Source: Delphinapterus leucas
Taxonomy: Eukaryota > Chordata > Mammalia > Artiodactyla > Monodontidae
DNA: 64,000 nucleotides
Direction: 5' to 3'
Assembly (NCBI RefSeq): GCF_002288925.2
Contig: NW_022098057.1
Span: forward strand, 63,603,641 to 63,667,640
A program made the translations under genes and the position numbers. Each line of letters starts with the position of its first letter. Position 1 is the first letter of the stretch. Positions 13,701 to 28,700 of the stretch are shown one piece after another. The notes under the pieces were generated by a model, which was not told where the DNA came from, made no database searches, and saw only the letters and a program-made list of their open reading frames with translations.

Positions 13701-16700
13701 GAAAATTATGATTCATATAAAATGGATATAAAAAAGGAATAAGAGTGGTACCAATTAGTATGAGTGCTCCTCAATCAGGTTTATACAGTGTCGGAAAAAA
13801 TACAACCTTTATTCTACATTAAGATCCCAGATCAAGCATAGTTAATTTAAAATTAAATATAAAAGTCTACATGAAAACAAAATCCAAACTTTTTTGGATT
13901 ATCCACATCTCCATACCTCTCTATCTAATGATTAAGATCCATACCTGATTACTTACTATGTAAAGAGAGGATAAGTTTCTTGCCTTTTAAATCTGGCATA
14001 ATGAATTTTTTTTTTTAAAGGATGATTTACTTTTTCCTAAGAAACAGAGCTTTTAAAGGAGAGAAACTCAAAAGTAAATCAATCTGGTTAATAGGCCAAG
14101 AGATTTCTGTTAAAAGCATAATGAAAAAAAAAAAAGAAAAAAAAAAAAGCATAATGAAAAGTGGAAAACACCAATAGTCTGTAAGATGAAAAGATAACTA
14201 CACCGTCCTTTCAAATGACAACTAAAGGCAAGAGTACGTAATATGAACTAATGTATCTACAAGGATGTCTTTTTATGTGAAACCTAAAAATAAGAAATAT
14301 AGAATGGGGCTTCCCTAGTGGCACAGTGGTTGGGAGTCCACTTGCCGATGCAGGGGACATGGGTTCGTTCCCCGGTCCGGGAAGATCCCACATGCCGCGG
14401 AGCAGCTGGGCCTGTGAGCCATGGCCGCTGAGCCTGCGCGTCCGGAGCCTGTGCTCTGCGACGGGAGAGGCCACAACAGTGAGAGGCCCGCGTACAGCAA
14501 AAAAGTAATGAAGTGAAACTGTGAAGATTTAACTTGGAAGGAGAAAGACAGCTGCTCAATTTATATCCTAAGTATCAGCTCCTCCCAGAATAGCATTCTA
14601 GACTGGGAACAGATGAGTTTAAAAGCAGAGCTGCTCTAGTTAATATTTCTGGGGCTGGAGAAGTGGTTTTGTTTCCAATGAATTTCTCTGAAATATGCAG
14701 ACAAGATATTTTTTAAGTATACAAGTAAACAGGGATAACAAGAAAACTAGTAAAAATTAAGAATAGTTGATGATTTGACCACATGCAAGAGTAAATGAAC
14801 ATCTACTACATTAACAATTAAGCAAAGTCATCAAGCAAGATTTTTTTGGGCACTGAGTAGCTTAAATACTACACTGATTTACTCAATCTAGAACTGAATA
14901 AATAGAAATTTTAACTTTTGTAGGCCAGTATTATGAATATTAATTATTATACTTTGTTGAAATGCAGCAATACCCTCTCAAGACACTGCGCACAGTTATT
15001 TGTTCCTATGCCGAACAGCTTTAAACACTATTAATGATTCATTTTTCTTATTTTACTGTAAATTTGTTTTTTCCATCTATTAATTTATCTTACACACAAT
15101 TGCCAACCCCGAGACCTTTAGATGATTCTTCCTTTCCATTAGAGCAAATTAGTCATTTACCAATTTGCCTCTACATGAATTATGATTTTGCAGCTATTAC
15201 CTAGTTGGTCACCACATCCCAACCACCACTGAGTATCTACAACTGCCATACACTGGGTTATAAGTGCTTTAGATACATGAAATCAACTCAACCTCACAAT
15301 AATTCTGCTAGTTGATATAAGTTCCATTTCACAAGTGAAGCTCAGAAATTCTTGGTAACTTTCTACTTACCTCTGATTTCAAAGGCTAAAAAATGTATTG
15401 ATGTATACACACACATGTGTATATGTTACGTGTCTTGTGAGTATATATGTAGACCTGCGTTTCTATTATACTACATGGCCACAGCTAACTTAAAATAATT
15501 GGTCACTACTGTATCATTACTTCATCATACACAATGAACTATGGGTGCCCTTAATAAAGTTATCAATAAATCTGAATCTTAAATAATTTTACCTTTAAGG
15601 AACTACTCCATTACAGAGGGGCTGCCTTTTTCAGTGGCTGGTATCTTTAATGAGTGTATGAAAATAATGCACTCTTGCAAAGAACTAAAATGCTACTTCA
15701 AATGCATTTCTGCCCTTATATAACTAAGAGCACCAAATGTCAGGAAATGAAAGTTGTAAGAAAAATATCTCTCAATGTATCACATTCCTCCAAATTACAC
15801 AAAATTATGAAATTAGTAATTTAAGAAAACAATGGGGAAAAAAAGAACTTACCAATCTAAAGAAAACTTTGAAAACTGAACTGTGTAACGTGGAACAACA
15901 CGTCGAACTCTCCGAGGTGACCGTTCTCTCTCTCTTCGAGGAGATCTCTCCCGGGAACGTTTTCTCTGAGGAGATCTTTCTCTGGATCTACGTCTTTCTC
16001 TCTCCCTTTCACGACTTAAAGCAAATTTTTCTAAAATTACTATTATTTCTGGCATTACTGAAGAGTTCTTTAGTGAAATAAATGTCACAGGTAATATAAG
16101 CAAAAATCCATAGTATACATTTTTTAATAACTTTTTGAAAATTGTGGTAAAATATAAATAATATAATAAACTTACCATTTTAACCATTTTGAAGTATACA
16201 GTTCAGTGGCATTAAGTGCATTCACACTGTGCAACCATCACCACCATCAAAAGTATACTTTTAAAAACATACCTTCGGTCATCTTTTCTGTTGGGCACTT
16301 GATCCCCTCTGTCATTTCTTCCTGAAAATCTGGATGGTGGATCTAACCTTCGTGCTGGTTGTGGCTGTGAAACTATACGGACAGGAGGTTGCAATAAACC
16401 AGCTTTAAAAGACACAGAAAAAGATGTTTTAATTTATTTAAATGAAGCTCAAAAGCATTACTTGGTCAAATTTTATACAGAAAAATTTGGCTAATATTTT
16501 AGGTTTTGTGACCCATAAATGGTAAATGGTAGAGACCATCTGCATATTTGTATATTTTAAAATAATTGTTTAAAAATGTAAAAACCATTTTTAGCTCAGG
16601 GACCATAGAAAACCAGGCCACAGACCAAATCCAAGAGCTGTAGTTTGCCAATCTCTGACCTACAGATATTAAACCAAAGACCGCTATACAACAAGACATT

Positions 16701-19700
16701 CGCAGAGCACCAAAGTATCATCCAGACATTATCCACACAAAGAAAAAGAACCTCTATAATGGAGATCTACGGCCACCACTTGAACAAGTAATCAAATTTA
16801 ACATCAAAAATAGTAGAAGAATCTAACTACACGTGCCTTCTAGTATGATGCAGTATGAATTAGAAAACATCACCTATAATGTAGTCTTGCCAAAAGCCTT
16901 TAGACTTAACTTCTAGTTTATAGTTTATATGGCAGAATGAGAAACAAGATGAAAATATCACAAGGAATCAAGACAAATCCAGAACACAACATTCCGAAAG
17001 AATCTGCAAGTCAACTAGACCAATTTCTTAAAAAGTCAATGTTATAAACGAAGAAACAAAAAGTGGGAAACCATTTTGGAATAAAAAAGACTAAAGAAAC
17101 ATAACCAGATACAACACATGAAACTTGACTACCTTTTCGTTTAGGAAACAAAAAACAACCTTTTTAAAAGACATTTCGGAGACAACTGGGGAGGTCTGAA
17201 TATAAACAGGGTATCTAAATGCTTTTTCTTAGAAGTGACAGTAGATTCTGGTAATATAGGAAAGGATTCTCTTTTAGGAAAGGCATGCTTAATATAAACA
17301 GGGGTGAAATGTCATAATGCTTGCATTATGACCACTCACAGCAGTGTTTTCAGAAAACAAAAACTAGAAACAATCCAAACGTTTAGCAAAGAAAAACATA
17401 TAAACTGTACAATATTCATACAATGGAATATTGTACAATATTCATACAATGGAATATTGTACAATATTCATACAATGGAATATTGTGCAATAATGAAAAC
17501 AAAGAAACTAGAGCCACATGGAATAAATATGAAAAACTTTAAAACATAATGTTGAACAAAAGTCTTACACAAAACATTATATAGGTGGAATCACACATTA
17601 TGTAAAATTCAAAAACAAACAAAGCTAAAGTATATTTATGAGCATGCATACGTAGAGTAAAACTATTAAAAAAGAAAAATAGTTAACAAGTAGTGATTAC
17701 ACGGGTGCTCATTTTAATAGCTCATTACACTGAAATCTGTTTTATAACTTTGCTATATTTGTGTCAATTTATGATAAGAGAAAATGCCACAATTACATTT
17801 TTTAAAAATACCAATTAAGTAGACTTCTGCTAAAGTCAAGGCTATCATTTTTAATATTATTTTGATAAGAAAACGTACAGAGTTTCAAATTATCAATTTG
17901 CAAAAGAAAATTTAAAACACAGCTCAGGGCTTCCCTGGTGGTGCAGTGGTTAAGAATCAATCTGCCAACGCAGGGGAAACGGGTTTGAGACCTGGTCCGG
18001 GAAGATCCCACATGCCACGCAGCAGTTAAGCTCACACGCCACAACTACTGAGCATGCGCTCTAGAGCCCGCGTGCCACAACTACTGAAGCCTGCATGCCT
18101 AGAGCCCGTGCTCCGCAACAAGAGCAGCCAATGCAATGAGAAGCCCATGCACCGCAATGAAGAGCAGCCCCTACTTGCCACAGCTAGGGAGAAACCCGCG
18201 TGCAGCAAAGAAGACCCAATGCAGCCATAAATAAATAAATAAATAAATAACAACAACAACAACAAAAAAACCCCCACACAGCTCAGGGACTTCCCTGGTG
18301 GGGCAGTGGTTAAGAATCCGCCTGCCAATGCAGGGGACACGGGTTCGAGCCCTGGTCTGGGAAGATCCCACATGCCGCGGAGCAACTAAGCCCGTGCGCC
18401 ACAACTACTGAACCTGCACTCTAGAGCCCGCGAGCCTAAACTGCTGAAGCCCATGTGCCTAGAGCCCGTGCTCTGCAACAAAGAGAAGCCACCACGATGA
18501 GAAGCTCGCGCACCACAACGAAGAGTAGCCCCCAATCTCCGCAACTAGAGAAATCCGGTGGGCAGCAACGAAGACCCAACGCAGCCATAAATAAATTTAT
18601 TTAAAAAAAAAAAAAGAAAAGAAAACAATAAAACACAGCTCATTTATTTGATGCACTATGGTTCAATGAGTAAAGTGCTGCCACCAGACTCTACATGTAT
18701 ATAAAATGTTATGTTCATTAAGAAAATAAGGCTCAAAACATTTTCTTCTGTAAATGACAAGATGCCAATAGGGGGACAGGGGATTATTAGTTTTGATATT
18801 TAAGTTCACAAAGAGTATGTCTTTGAATAAGAGAAATAAAATAAAACACTTCCAAATTGCTATACAAGTAGAAGTGCTTAACACAAGATATTTACGTTTC
18901 CTTTCAAGTATTCTGGAAGTTCCTGCCTTTTTTGTAATTAATACCATACTCTCATTATTTCAATAACCGAACAGTTGTGTGTTAGTCTGAACCCTAAAAG
19001 GAAAAGATATATTGCATGTAATACCTTTCTGCTGTGGCTGCTGTAATAAAGGCTGGGGCTGTGTCTGCAATAGTGGCGTAATAGAGGCTGCTGAAATCTG
19101 TGCCTGCAGCAGTGACTGGGGCTGGGGCTGAGCCTGAACACCAAATGTCGTCTGTGGTGCAATTGGCTGAAGTACGGCAGGAGGAGTCTTCAGTAAAGGT
19201 TGGGTTTGCGACTGATTCTTAACAAAAATAAAGAAAAAAAATTTTTAAAAAGAAAAATCTTTGTAAATTGGAAGACCCAACCACCAAGTTTTCATAATAC
19301 CTATTTTATATACCTGATTTGGTAGTGTTTGAATTCTTTGTGCATTCCACTTAAAAGGCATATTGGGATTATACGTAGCTTCAACCAATACTCTGTCACC
19401 CGCTTGGGGGGTTTTCCCTTTGACAGCGCTAAAAAAAAATTAAGGTAAATACGAACACAATTAGAAGAGATTCCTCCAAAAAAGATTTATATATTTAGCA
19501 TTTTAAAGTAAACTATACCAGAAATGGAAGCCTAAAAAGCTTTTTTAAAAAACAGACATACATCCTAGACTTATTTTTAGAACTGATTGTGTTTCAACCT
19601 TGCTTTATAAACAGTTTCAAGTGTAAGAGGTAATTTTCTACCCTGTATCCTCCTAATACTGTGTCCCTCCCTCTAAAGCACTTTCTTTTATAACCCAAGA

Positions 19701-22700
19701 GTAAGATTTGCCTTGGGCTTTGGAAAGAGAGAAATGCAGAAAAGATGGAAAACAGGAGACCCACTTGTACAGAAAAAGCTTATATAGTAATTAAACTTAA
19801 TTTCCCAAACAAAGTATTTCTAAGGAAGCTAATTAGAAATACATTTGAAATACCTAAGGAAATATATATTTCCTGCAACCACCACAACACTAACAAAATA
19901 CTATTTCAAATCCATTAATTAGTCATTTATTCTGTTTTTTAAAATAAATTTAATTAATTAATTTTATTTTTGGCTGCGTTGGGTTTTCGTTGCTGGGCGT
20001 GGGCTTTCTCTAGTTGCGGTGTGCGGGTTTCTCACTGTCGTGGCTTCTCTTATTGCAGAGCACAGGCTCTAGGTGCGCAGGCTTCAGTAGCTGTGGCACA
20101 TGGGCTCAGTAGTTGTGGATTGTGGGCTGTAGAGCACAGGCTCAGTAGTTGTGGTTCATGGGCTTAGTTGCTCCACAGCACGTGGGATCTTCCCGGACCA
20201 GGGCTCGAACCCGTGTCCCCTGCATTGGTAGGTGGATTCTTAACCGCTGCGCCACCAGGGAAGCCCAAGTCATTTAATCCTATCATTTTTTCAACTAAAA
20301 TATTTTACATACATGTCATTAGATATGTCAAACAAAAGATTAAATTTTAAAAGGCATATGACTATTGCAATTTTTTTTTTTTTTTTTTTGCGGTACGCGG
20401 GCCTCTCACTGTTGTGGCCTCTCCCGTTGCGAAGCACAGGCTCAGGACGCACAGGCCCAGTGGCCACGGCCCACGGGCCCAGCTGCTCCACGGCATGCGG
20501 GATCCTCCCGGACCGGGGCACGAACCTGCGTCCCCTCAACCGGCAGGCGGACCCCCAGCCACTGCACCACCAGGGAAGCCCAACCCCTTCAATTTTTAAT
20601 CTCACTGTAAGTCTGCTCATGAATAGCTAGAAATGTAAACTCACTCCTACAAAACATTTATAAAGAATTCATGATGACTACTTTGTTCAATAATAAAAAG
20701 ATATCTTCAGTCACATTCTCCATCAAAAAATGTCACAGGGGACTTTCCCTGCTCGCACAGTGGTTAAGAATCCGCCTGCCAGTGCAGGGGACATGGGTTC
20801 GAGCCCTGGTCTGGGAAGATCCCACATGCCACAGAGCAACTAAGCCCGTGCGCCACAGCTACTGAGCCTGCGCTCTAGAGCCCGCGAGCCACAACTACTG
20901 AGCCCGTGTGCCTAGAGCCTGTGCTCCACACCAAGAGAAGCCACCACAATGAGAAGCCCATGCACCACAACGAAGAGTAGCCCCCTGCTCGCCACAACTA
21001 GAGAAAGCCCATGTGCAGCAACGAAGACCCAATGCAGCCTAAATTAATTAATTAAAAAAAAATGTCACAGGTACAGGTTGAATGATTAAAGCAGAAAATT
21101 AGAGCTAAACCATAATTCCATGCCACAGTTAAGTAGGTGTCTTATCAATATACTTAATGCTAAATACAAGAAGGCATTTGTCAACACCTAATGAAGTTTA
21201 CCTAAGCTGAAAGAATACATCTTCATCCACAAATCCAAATGTATCGTGTAGTTTTGTAACCACCCCTGTAAAAACACGCTGTTTCTGAGGTTGTGTCTGT
21301 TGCTGACTGGACCTTGGTGTTGGATATGATACAGTTATCTGAGCTGCTGGTTGAGGAGTTGACAAGCTAAGGCTTGTAGGCAGTCCGACAGCCGGCTATA
21401 AAACAAAATCAACACCAAATTAAGGTAATGATATGAAGCAGTCTAGAACTTAAAACTAGTTAAAAATAGCTGAAAATGCTAAAAACAATTTGAAGTTAGA
21501 AAACACATACGTACACCTTGAAGATGAAAATCAAGTCTGAAAAATTACGTTATTTTTGATCAATTTCATGATTAAGTTCCCTCAGATGAAAGTTTCCATA
21601 GGACGTTTCAGGAAAAAGTCACCACAGTGCAATGAGTTAAAAAAACACCGCATACTCTAGCCCCCTCTTAGAAATTCAAAATCCATAATGGCATAACAAA
21701 GACTCAGGAAAGTCCTAGATAAGTGAAATAAGTCAGAGAAAGACAAATATATATATGATCTCACTTATATGTGGATCCTAAAAAAAACAAAGGCTTCATA
21801 AAAACAGAAAACAGATTGGTGGCTGCCAGAGGAGGGGGTGTGGTGGGGGAAATGGGTGAAGGTGTTTGAAAAGTACAAACTTCCAGTGGGGATGTAACGT
21901 ACAGGATGGTGATTACGGTTAACAATACTGCATCCTACATTTGAAACTTGCTAAGAGAGTAGATCTTGAAAGTTCTCATCAGAAGAAAAAAGAAATTCAC
22001 TTACATGAGGTGATGCACGTTAACTAAACTGACTGTGGAAATCATCTCACAATATATATGTATTATTAAATCATGCTGTACACCTTATACTAACTAATAC
22101 AATGTTATATGTCAATTATATCTCAAACTGGGAGGAAAGCTAACACTTTCATTGGTCTTTTCTGACACCATCAAACATGAATAACAACATATTACTGATT
22201 AAAACTTCTGTATGTAAACAGAAATAAAACCATTAAAAAGAAAGGATCATCTGATTCTTCAACTCAAATGAATTCCATAATTCGTTTTACACCTGCCCAA
22301 TAAAGCAAGTCTCTTAAGTTCTACAATTAAAAAGAAAAGTTAAGTCCTATATATATATTAAAGGAACTCAGCATTTCTTAAACTGTAGCCACAAAATTTT
22401 CTCACAAAGTTTCTTTAACATAGTAAGACAAGACACTAATGCTTTATGGGCACACTTTGGGAAGTGTTATTCTAAGCAAAGACTAACTTTTACAGCTTTT
22501 CTATTCAGTCTGAAAATCCTACTATTGGAGATTGAAAATAGGACGTAGGTGTCCATCAATTTTAGTTCTTTTTTTTTTTTGGTTGTGCAGCATGTGGGAT
22601 CTTAGCTCCCTGACCAGGGATCAAACTCACACCCCTTGCAGTGGAAGCACAGAGTCTTAACCACTGGACCACCAGCAAAGTCCCAATTTTAGTTCTTTAA

Positions 22701-25700
22701 TAAATACAAAGTGAGGTTTATTTCTCAACTGAAGTATACTTTATTTTTTTAAAGTAACTAACAGGTTCAAGACTATAAAGGTACAAAAGGTTATACAGTA
22801 AAAAGCTTTATCACCTATTCCTGTTCCTTAGCTACCTAGTTCCCTATCCATGGGGCAATCACTGTCTCCAGTTATTATTAGAAGTTCTGCTTTCTTTTTA
22901 ACAGTTGCATACACCAAGGGTCAGTGAACCACAACCCACGGGCCAAATCCAGCCCACAGCTTATGATCTTTACACAAACTTACAAGCCAAGGGTCGTTTT
23001 TACACTTTTTTTTTTTCTTTTTAGGTTGCGGCGTGTGGCTTGCAGGATCTTAGTCCCCCGACCAGGGATCGAACCCAGGCCCTTGGCAGTGAAAGCACAG
23101 AGTCCTAACCACTGGAGTACCAGGGAATTCCCAGTTTTTACACTTTTAAAGAATTGTTTAAAAAGAAAAAAAAATATGCAACATAGACTGTAAGTGGTCC
23201 ACAAAGCCTAAAATAGCATTACATATCGAAAGTTGACAAACTTTTTAATGTTGCTGAAAAATCAAGCTGATAATGCACCTCCTAAGGTCAAAGTAAAAAA
23301 GATATAACATGTACAAAAACATTCTTAAAAATACTAGCTACAAAGAAAATGTAAAAGCCAAAATCAGTATTAAATTTAAAATAAGATCTCATATTTATTC
23401 AAACTAGATCACAGCAGGAACAGCAATCAAACAGCATAAAAGAAAAAACAAAAACATGTTTTCCATCTTTAACATTATATTGCTAAAACTATTACATGAA
23501 TCCAACAAATATTCATCTTTAAACCCTGAAAGAGGGAGTTCCCTGGTGGTCCAGTGGTTAAGACTCTGCACTCCCAATGAAGGGGGCCCAGGGTTCGATC
23601 TCTGGTTAGGAAACTAGATCCCATATGCCACAACTAAGAGACCGCATGCCGCAAGTAAAGATCCCTCATGTCACAACGAAGATTCCGCACGTGGCGTGCC
23701 GCAACTAAGACCCGGCACAGCCAGATAAATAAATAAATTAATTAAAAAAAAAAAAACAAACCCTGAAAGAAAACCTAGAATAGGAATAAAACTTTGGTCT
23801 ACTTTTCATTCAGATATTCATAAGAAATAAAGTAATGCCAAACTAACCTGTGTTAACAGGGTCTGCTGAGGTTGCTGCAACTAAAAACAGGAAAAACAAA
23901 CAAAAGCAGTAAAGATAAAAGAATCAATCAGAACTGCTGTTTCACAGATGTTTTACAAAAGGAAAAATTCCTATTAAATAAGTACTTTATTTCTAATTAA
24001 GAAATATGTGAAAAGTAACAGAAGTCATTAGGTATAAGGTTTCCTACAACTATTTTTAACAACTGCAGACCTCAAATATAACTAACTCATTCAATAATGA
24101 TAAAGAATTTTTTTTTTGTTATTTCAGAGGAATAACACCCACCAAAAAACCCCACAAGTCCCTAGAGGGGTAAATTTCTACTTCTGCCCCATATTAATTA
24201 CCATGCTATAGAAATGATTCAATATCATCCGTAAGCTACCTGTATCAAAAATATTACTCGCTGTCCAATTCATATATATCCCCCTAATATGAGAAGCAGT
24301 CCTTACAGTCAGACTTGCCAAAGGTATGGGGACCATAAAGGACCATACACCCTGACATAGTTTCTCTGGCAATAGCAAAGTATAACATTACCAGAAAGCA
24401 AAAGGAATTGGTGGGAAGGGGGAAATTTTAAAACTCTGGAACAGAAGTAAACTTTCTGAAGCCTCAGGACTGTGTCTGTATTAACCATCAGGAGGGTCTC
24501 CAAAGAAATACTTATCCCTGCTTGCTCCCTGTCATCCTTCAGCATTCTTTTCAAGCTGCCCAGCTTGGAGTTGTCTATCATGCACTAGTGTCCCATGGTT
24601 ACAGCTAGAAGAGCAGGAATCTCCTGATGATGCTTAATAGCTTGAGGAAAAGGTCTTTTTTCCTACTGCCCAGGTAAGCAGTCTGAGGAGAACATGGGCA
24701 TCATTTCTGTGTTTGTGGATATCCTGGTCAGGGTAAGATTTGGACTTAGGTAAGATTTCCCTTGAGACATCCTTAATGCTTATTAGCTTCTAACTAGTGT
24801 TTTAAGCCCAATGGCAGAATCTGAAGATCACAGTTCTTCTGTTCATGACTTCTTATTTACTATGACTAATAAGCTTCCCAATAAATCTTTGTCAGACTTA
24901 AAAATAAGCTAGGAGAAAACAATCTATATGACATTCTAATTCAAAACACTGTTTACCTAGGTCGACATGTATTAAAGGTTAAATCTATCAAATTTCCATT
25001 TTTCTGTAAGTTAAGAATGGATGAATAATGGCATGTTTTTAGGGCAAGAACATTTGAGTATTGCCATTTTCATGTGGTTCAAAATAAAACACAGGCTTTA
25101 ATAATGTATTTCCTAACAGTACTAAAATAAGTCTAAGGGTATCTGAAAACAAGATAGCCAACTTGGACCCCAATCTCTTATCAATTTTTTAGAAGTTTAA
25201 AGCAATTATTAGTGGGATACTATAATCTTCAGGGCAAATGAAATGCTTCTGAAACCTAACAGGCAAGGATGAAATTGGGGCATGGATCTAGGGACAAGTG
25301 TTAATGGATTAAGAAGCCTTTTGTTTCTCCACAGTGTCTCTGGATCCAAGTTTTTGGTCCTTGTCTCTTGTATCCCCTTTTCCTCTCCTGACTGCTATAC
25401 TTTCCTGAAGCTTCCTTAATGGCACTGAGAAGGGACAAAGACTACCTCTTAACCCTGGAAAACCTAGAATGGGTGCTTAGACTGGAACCCATCTAGATTT
25501 GAGCAAGTCAAACTCTTCTTTGCTTGATATGCTTCTCCTTGGGTTCACTTTGTTACCTCTTTCTACCATCCCAGATATAATAACCCTTGAAGAATATGAT
25601 TAGAGTATAAGCTTAGGGAAAAGGAGCCAAAGAAACTTTTAGTCTAAGTAAGGAGTTTTCAAATTGTTCAAATGTGCCTTGGGAATAGGGGTGAGAACTA

Positions 25701-28700
25701 CAAGGGGAGGCTTCCTCCCATTTTCAACACTATTTTTATATTTTATATATTAGGTTTCAATACACAATTTCATTCGGGGAAAAAAAGGCAGGGTTCCATT
25801 GTTTTAAATAAATACAGGCTGAAAGCCAAAGGTCTGTCTACGGTTTAGCTTCAAATGGGAAAAAGGAGCTTTTCATTTTCACATGTGGTCCAGTACAGCA
25901 CAGTAGGGCTAGAGGTTTCAAATAAGAGTACTGGGCCAAAGACTCATTAATAGAGTGATTCTTTCCAGATTCTTCTGCATGCTTTCTTAGAAACATGTGA
26001 CAAGGACTGGCTACTAGATGAGGATTTGAGTCTTCAGGACCTCTCTCCTGTCCTCCTCTCCCTTGGAGACATTCCGTTTTACCTACCACATTTCCTCCAC
26101 CCCAAAAGAATTCAAATCACACATTAAGGCTACTGATGGGAAATAAAATCTACAAAAATTCAGTTGGAACAAATGACTTTTTAAAAATCAGTTTTTAACA
26201 TGGAAAATATAAACTAACCTGTTGTTGCACACTATACAAGGCCTGCTGAGGTTGTGAATATTGCTGGAAAAAAGATTTTTTAAAGAAAAATATGGACATT
26301 AGTTTTAGTCATTCTCAAAAAGCCATATACATATATATATACATTCAAATACATAACCAGAATTAAACCAAAAAGAAATTTTCTGGAACATCTACACTTC
26401 ATCTAAAATAAACAAAATAATGATTACTTATACTTTGGGATTCATCAAGAATGGAATTTTATTCAAATAATTAAGATACAAGAACTTAAGAATTTTGACT
26501 ATGCAACTACATCTCTCTGTATGTCCTGGGCATAAAGAATTTTTATCACCAGAATAAAACAATAAGCATAATAGAACCCCACAACTATTCATTCTTTAAA
26601 ATGTGAAGGTACCTACCCTAGCTACTCAGATTTGAAAGTTCTGCATGTCACATATTAAAACCCATTAAAGATTCACCTGTTGCAATGCTGCTGCTGCAGC
26701 TGCAGCTTGTTGCTGCAATGCTGCAGTTTGAGTTAACTGATAGTTTGCTGGGGTTTGTGTAGTAAGGCCTGCTGCTGCCAATGCAGTTTGCTGTGTGTAA
26801 ATGGTAGGAGATGCTCCAAGGAGTGATGGCTGCTGAACACCCAATGCAGCTAAAATGAGATTAGAAAGAGGGGGAAAAAAAAATCAAGATTATTTGGATC
26901 CTGTCCAGGAATTTTCAATGAGTGCTTAGTAATGAATTACAGTCTGTCACTGCTTAGTAAAAACCTAAAGAAAAATTTTACTAATGCTTGTTGAATTTAA
27001 ATGATTCATGCCCCACCTCAGATTCCAATGGCTTTATATTAAATATATGCTCAAGTCATGACAGATATAAGAAAACATTAATCTATAAATTAAACTACAG
27101 AATGAACCCAACCAACCTTACCTAGACCAAGTGGCTAAAGTACCCTTGAGAAATATTTTTAGTAAGAAAAGCAGAAAATAAACCATCTTATTTTACTAAT
27201 CTAGAATGTATTATCTTCAAGCAGATTAGAATCATACATTAAGGACAGCGTTGCTGGAAGTGATCCACCCTTAAAACATCCTACTGGAGAGAATTTTCAT
27301 GTACTTCTACTCTATTAAAGAACTGTAAAACTAGGAAACAGACAATAGGAACAGTTTAAAAACACAAAGCACTAAACAGCAGTCTAGCACTGCACTTCCC
27401 CAAACTGTATCTCCTAGAGTAATGACTAGCTTCCTGGGACATTAAAGTTTGGGAAAAAGGGGTTCAAGGTTTAAAAAGTTTAGAAAACAGTGAATTAATA
27501 AGCACATATTTTTACTGCAGGAATCCTCAGAACCTTTAATATGCCACTAAGCATTGTGAATCTCAAAGAGGTCGCCATAAAAGCAATATTTGCTCATGTA
27601 ACACTCCATTTTCCAAAGCATCTTGCTTATATCTGAGAATAACTAAAAAAAATGCTGCTCTATAGCTACTAAGTTAATAACCCTACAGAAAGAACAAGAT
27701 TGTGCCTTACAGGAAAAGAACAGAAATCATTAATGAATTAACCAAAGCACATAGTCTAGAATCTACCAGAAAATCTTTAGAAGTGTGAGGTTCATCATCG
27801 ATCAGTTGTTTAAGAGTCCAGGTTAATTCTACTCAAAGGTAAAACAAACCAACAACAAACTTAGGCAAAAACAAACAAACAAATCCCAGAAATCATGTTT
27901 GGAATTAATATAAATTACAAATTATCCCCTGCTAAAACACTGGTTTTTAAAAATTAAAAAAGGTTGAGGGAAAAAAAAAAGAATCTAAGGTGGGGAAAAA
28001 AACCTACTGAATGTCCTGAATACACAATTCTAGACCCTTACAACATTAATCTCTTATTCCCTTTTTTTTTTGCGGTACGCAGGCCTCTCACTGCTGTGGT
28101 CTCTCCCATTGTGGAGCACAGGCTCAGGACGCGCAGGCTCAGTGGCCATGGCTCACGGGCCCAGCCGCTCCGCAGCATGTGGGATCTTCCCGGACCGGGG
28201 CACGAACCCATGTCCCCTGCATCGGCAGGCGGACTCTCAACCACTGAGCCACCAGGGAAGCCCTGTTCTTGTTTCTTACATTTTTATTGGAGTACAGCTG
28301 CTTTACAATGTTGTGTTAGTTTCTGTTGCACAGCAAAGTGAATCAGCTATACGTATACATATATCCCCTCTTTTTTGGATTTCCTTCCCATTTAGGTCAC
28401 CACAGAGCACTGAGTAGAGTTCCCTGAGCTACACTAGGTTCTCATTAGTTACCTATTTTATACATAGTAGTACATATATGTCAATCCCAATATCCCAATT
28501 CATCCCAATCCCCCTGCCCCAATATGTCTGTTCTCTACCTCTGTGTCTCTATTTCTGCTTTGCAAGTAAGTTCATCTGTATCATTTTTCTAGATCTCTCT
28601 TGTTTTTAAGGTAAGTCAGACGCCACAGATGGGCAGAAAGGAGAAACCAAGACTAACAAAGTTAATTTAAATAGAAAGAAATGAGAAATGACTTAACACC

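Larger units (their letters stand above)
13345..15852 (-). other. CCAR1: CCAR1 intron 10
   Basis: One young SINE (14307), a MIR relic (about 15,225) and A-rich runs near 14,125. The open frame at 15737-16081 only overlaps exon 10 on the opposite strand. Confidence 0.8.
16403..19024 (-). other. CCAR1: CCAR1 intron 8
   Basis: hAT relic, old L1 with an internal 26-bp triplication, then two CHR SINEs in series. Confidence 0.8.
19429..21201 (-). other. CCAR1: CCAR1 intron 6
   Basis: Three CHR SINEs: two on the minus strand, one on the plus strand. Confidence 0.85.
21396..23847 (-). other. CCAR1: CCAR1 intron 5
   Basis: L1 3' end, three CHR SINEs and a hAT relic split by one of them. Confidence 0.85.

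Noticed and set aside
15737..16081. 114-codon open frame on plus strand
   Set aside because: Antisense to CCAR1 exon 10 and its flanks; no protein similarity.
20313..20630. Open frames of 60-139 codons with Arg/Gly/Pro-rich translations at many places (e.g. 8867-9188, 20291-20630, 27964-28417, 30182-30628, 55555-55984, 60830-61184)
   Set aside because: All coincide with CHR SINE copies read in one or another frame; translations recur between copies and are not proteins.
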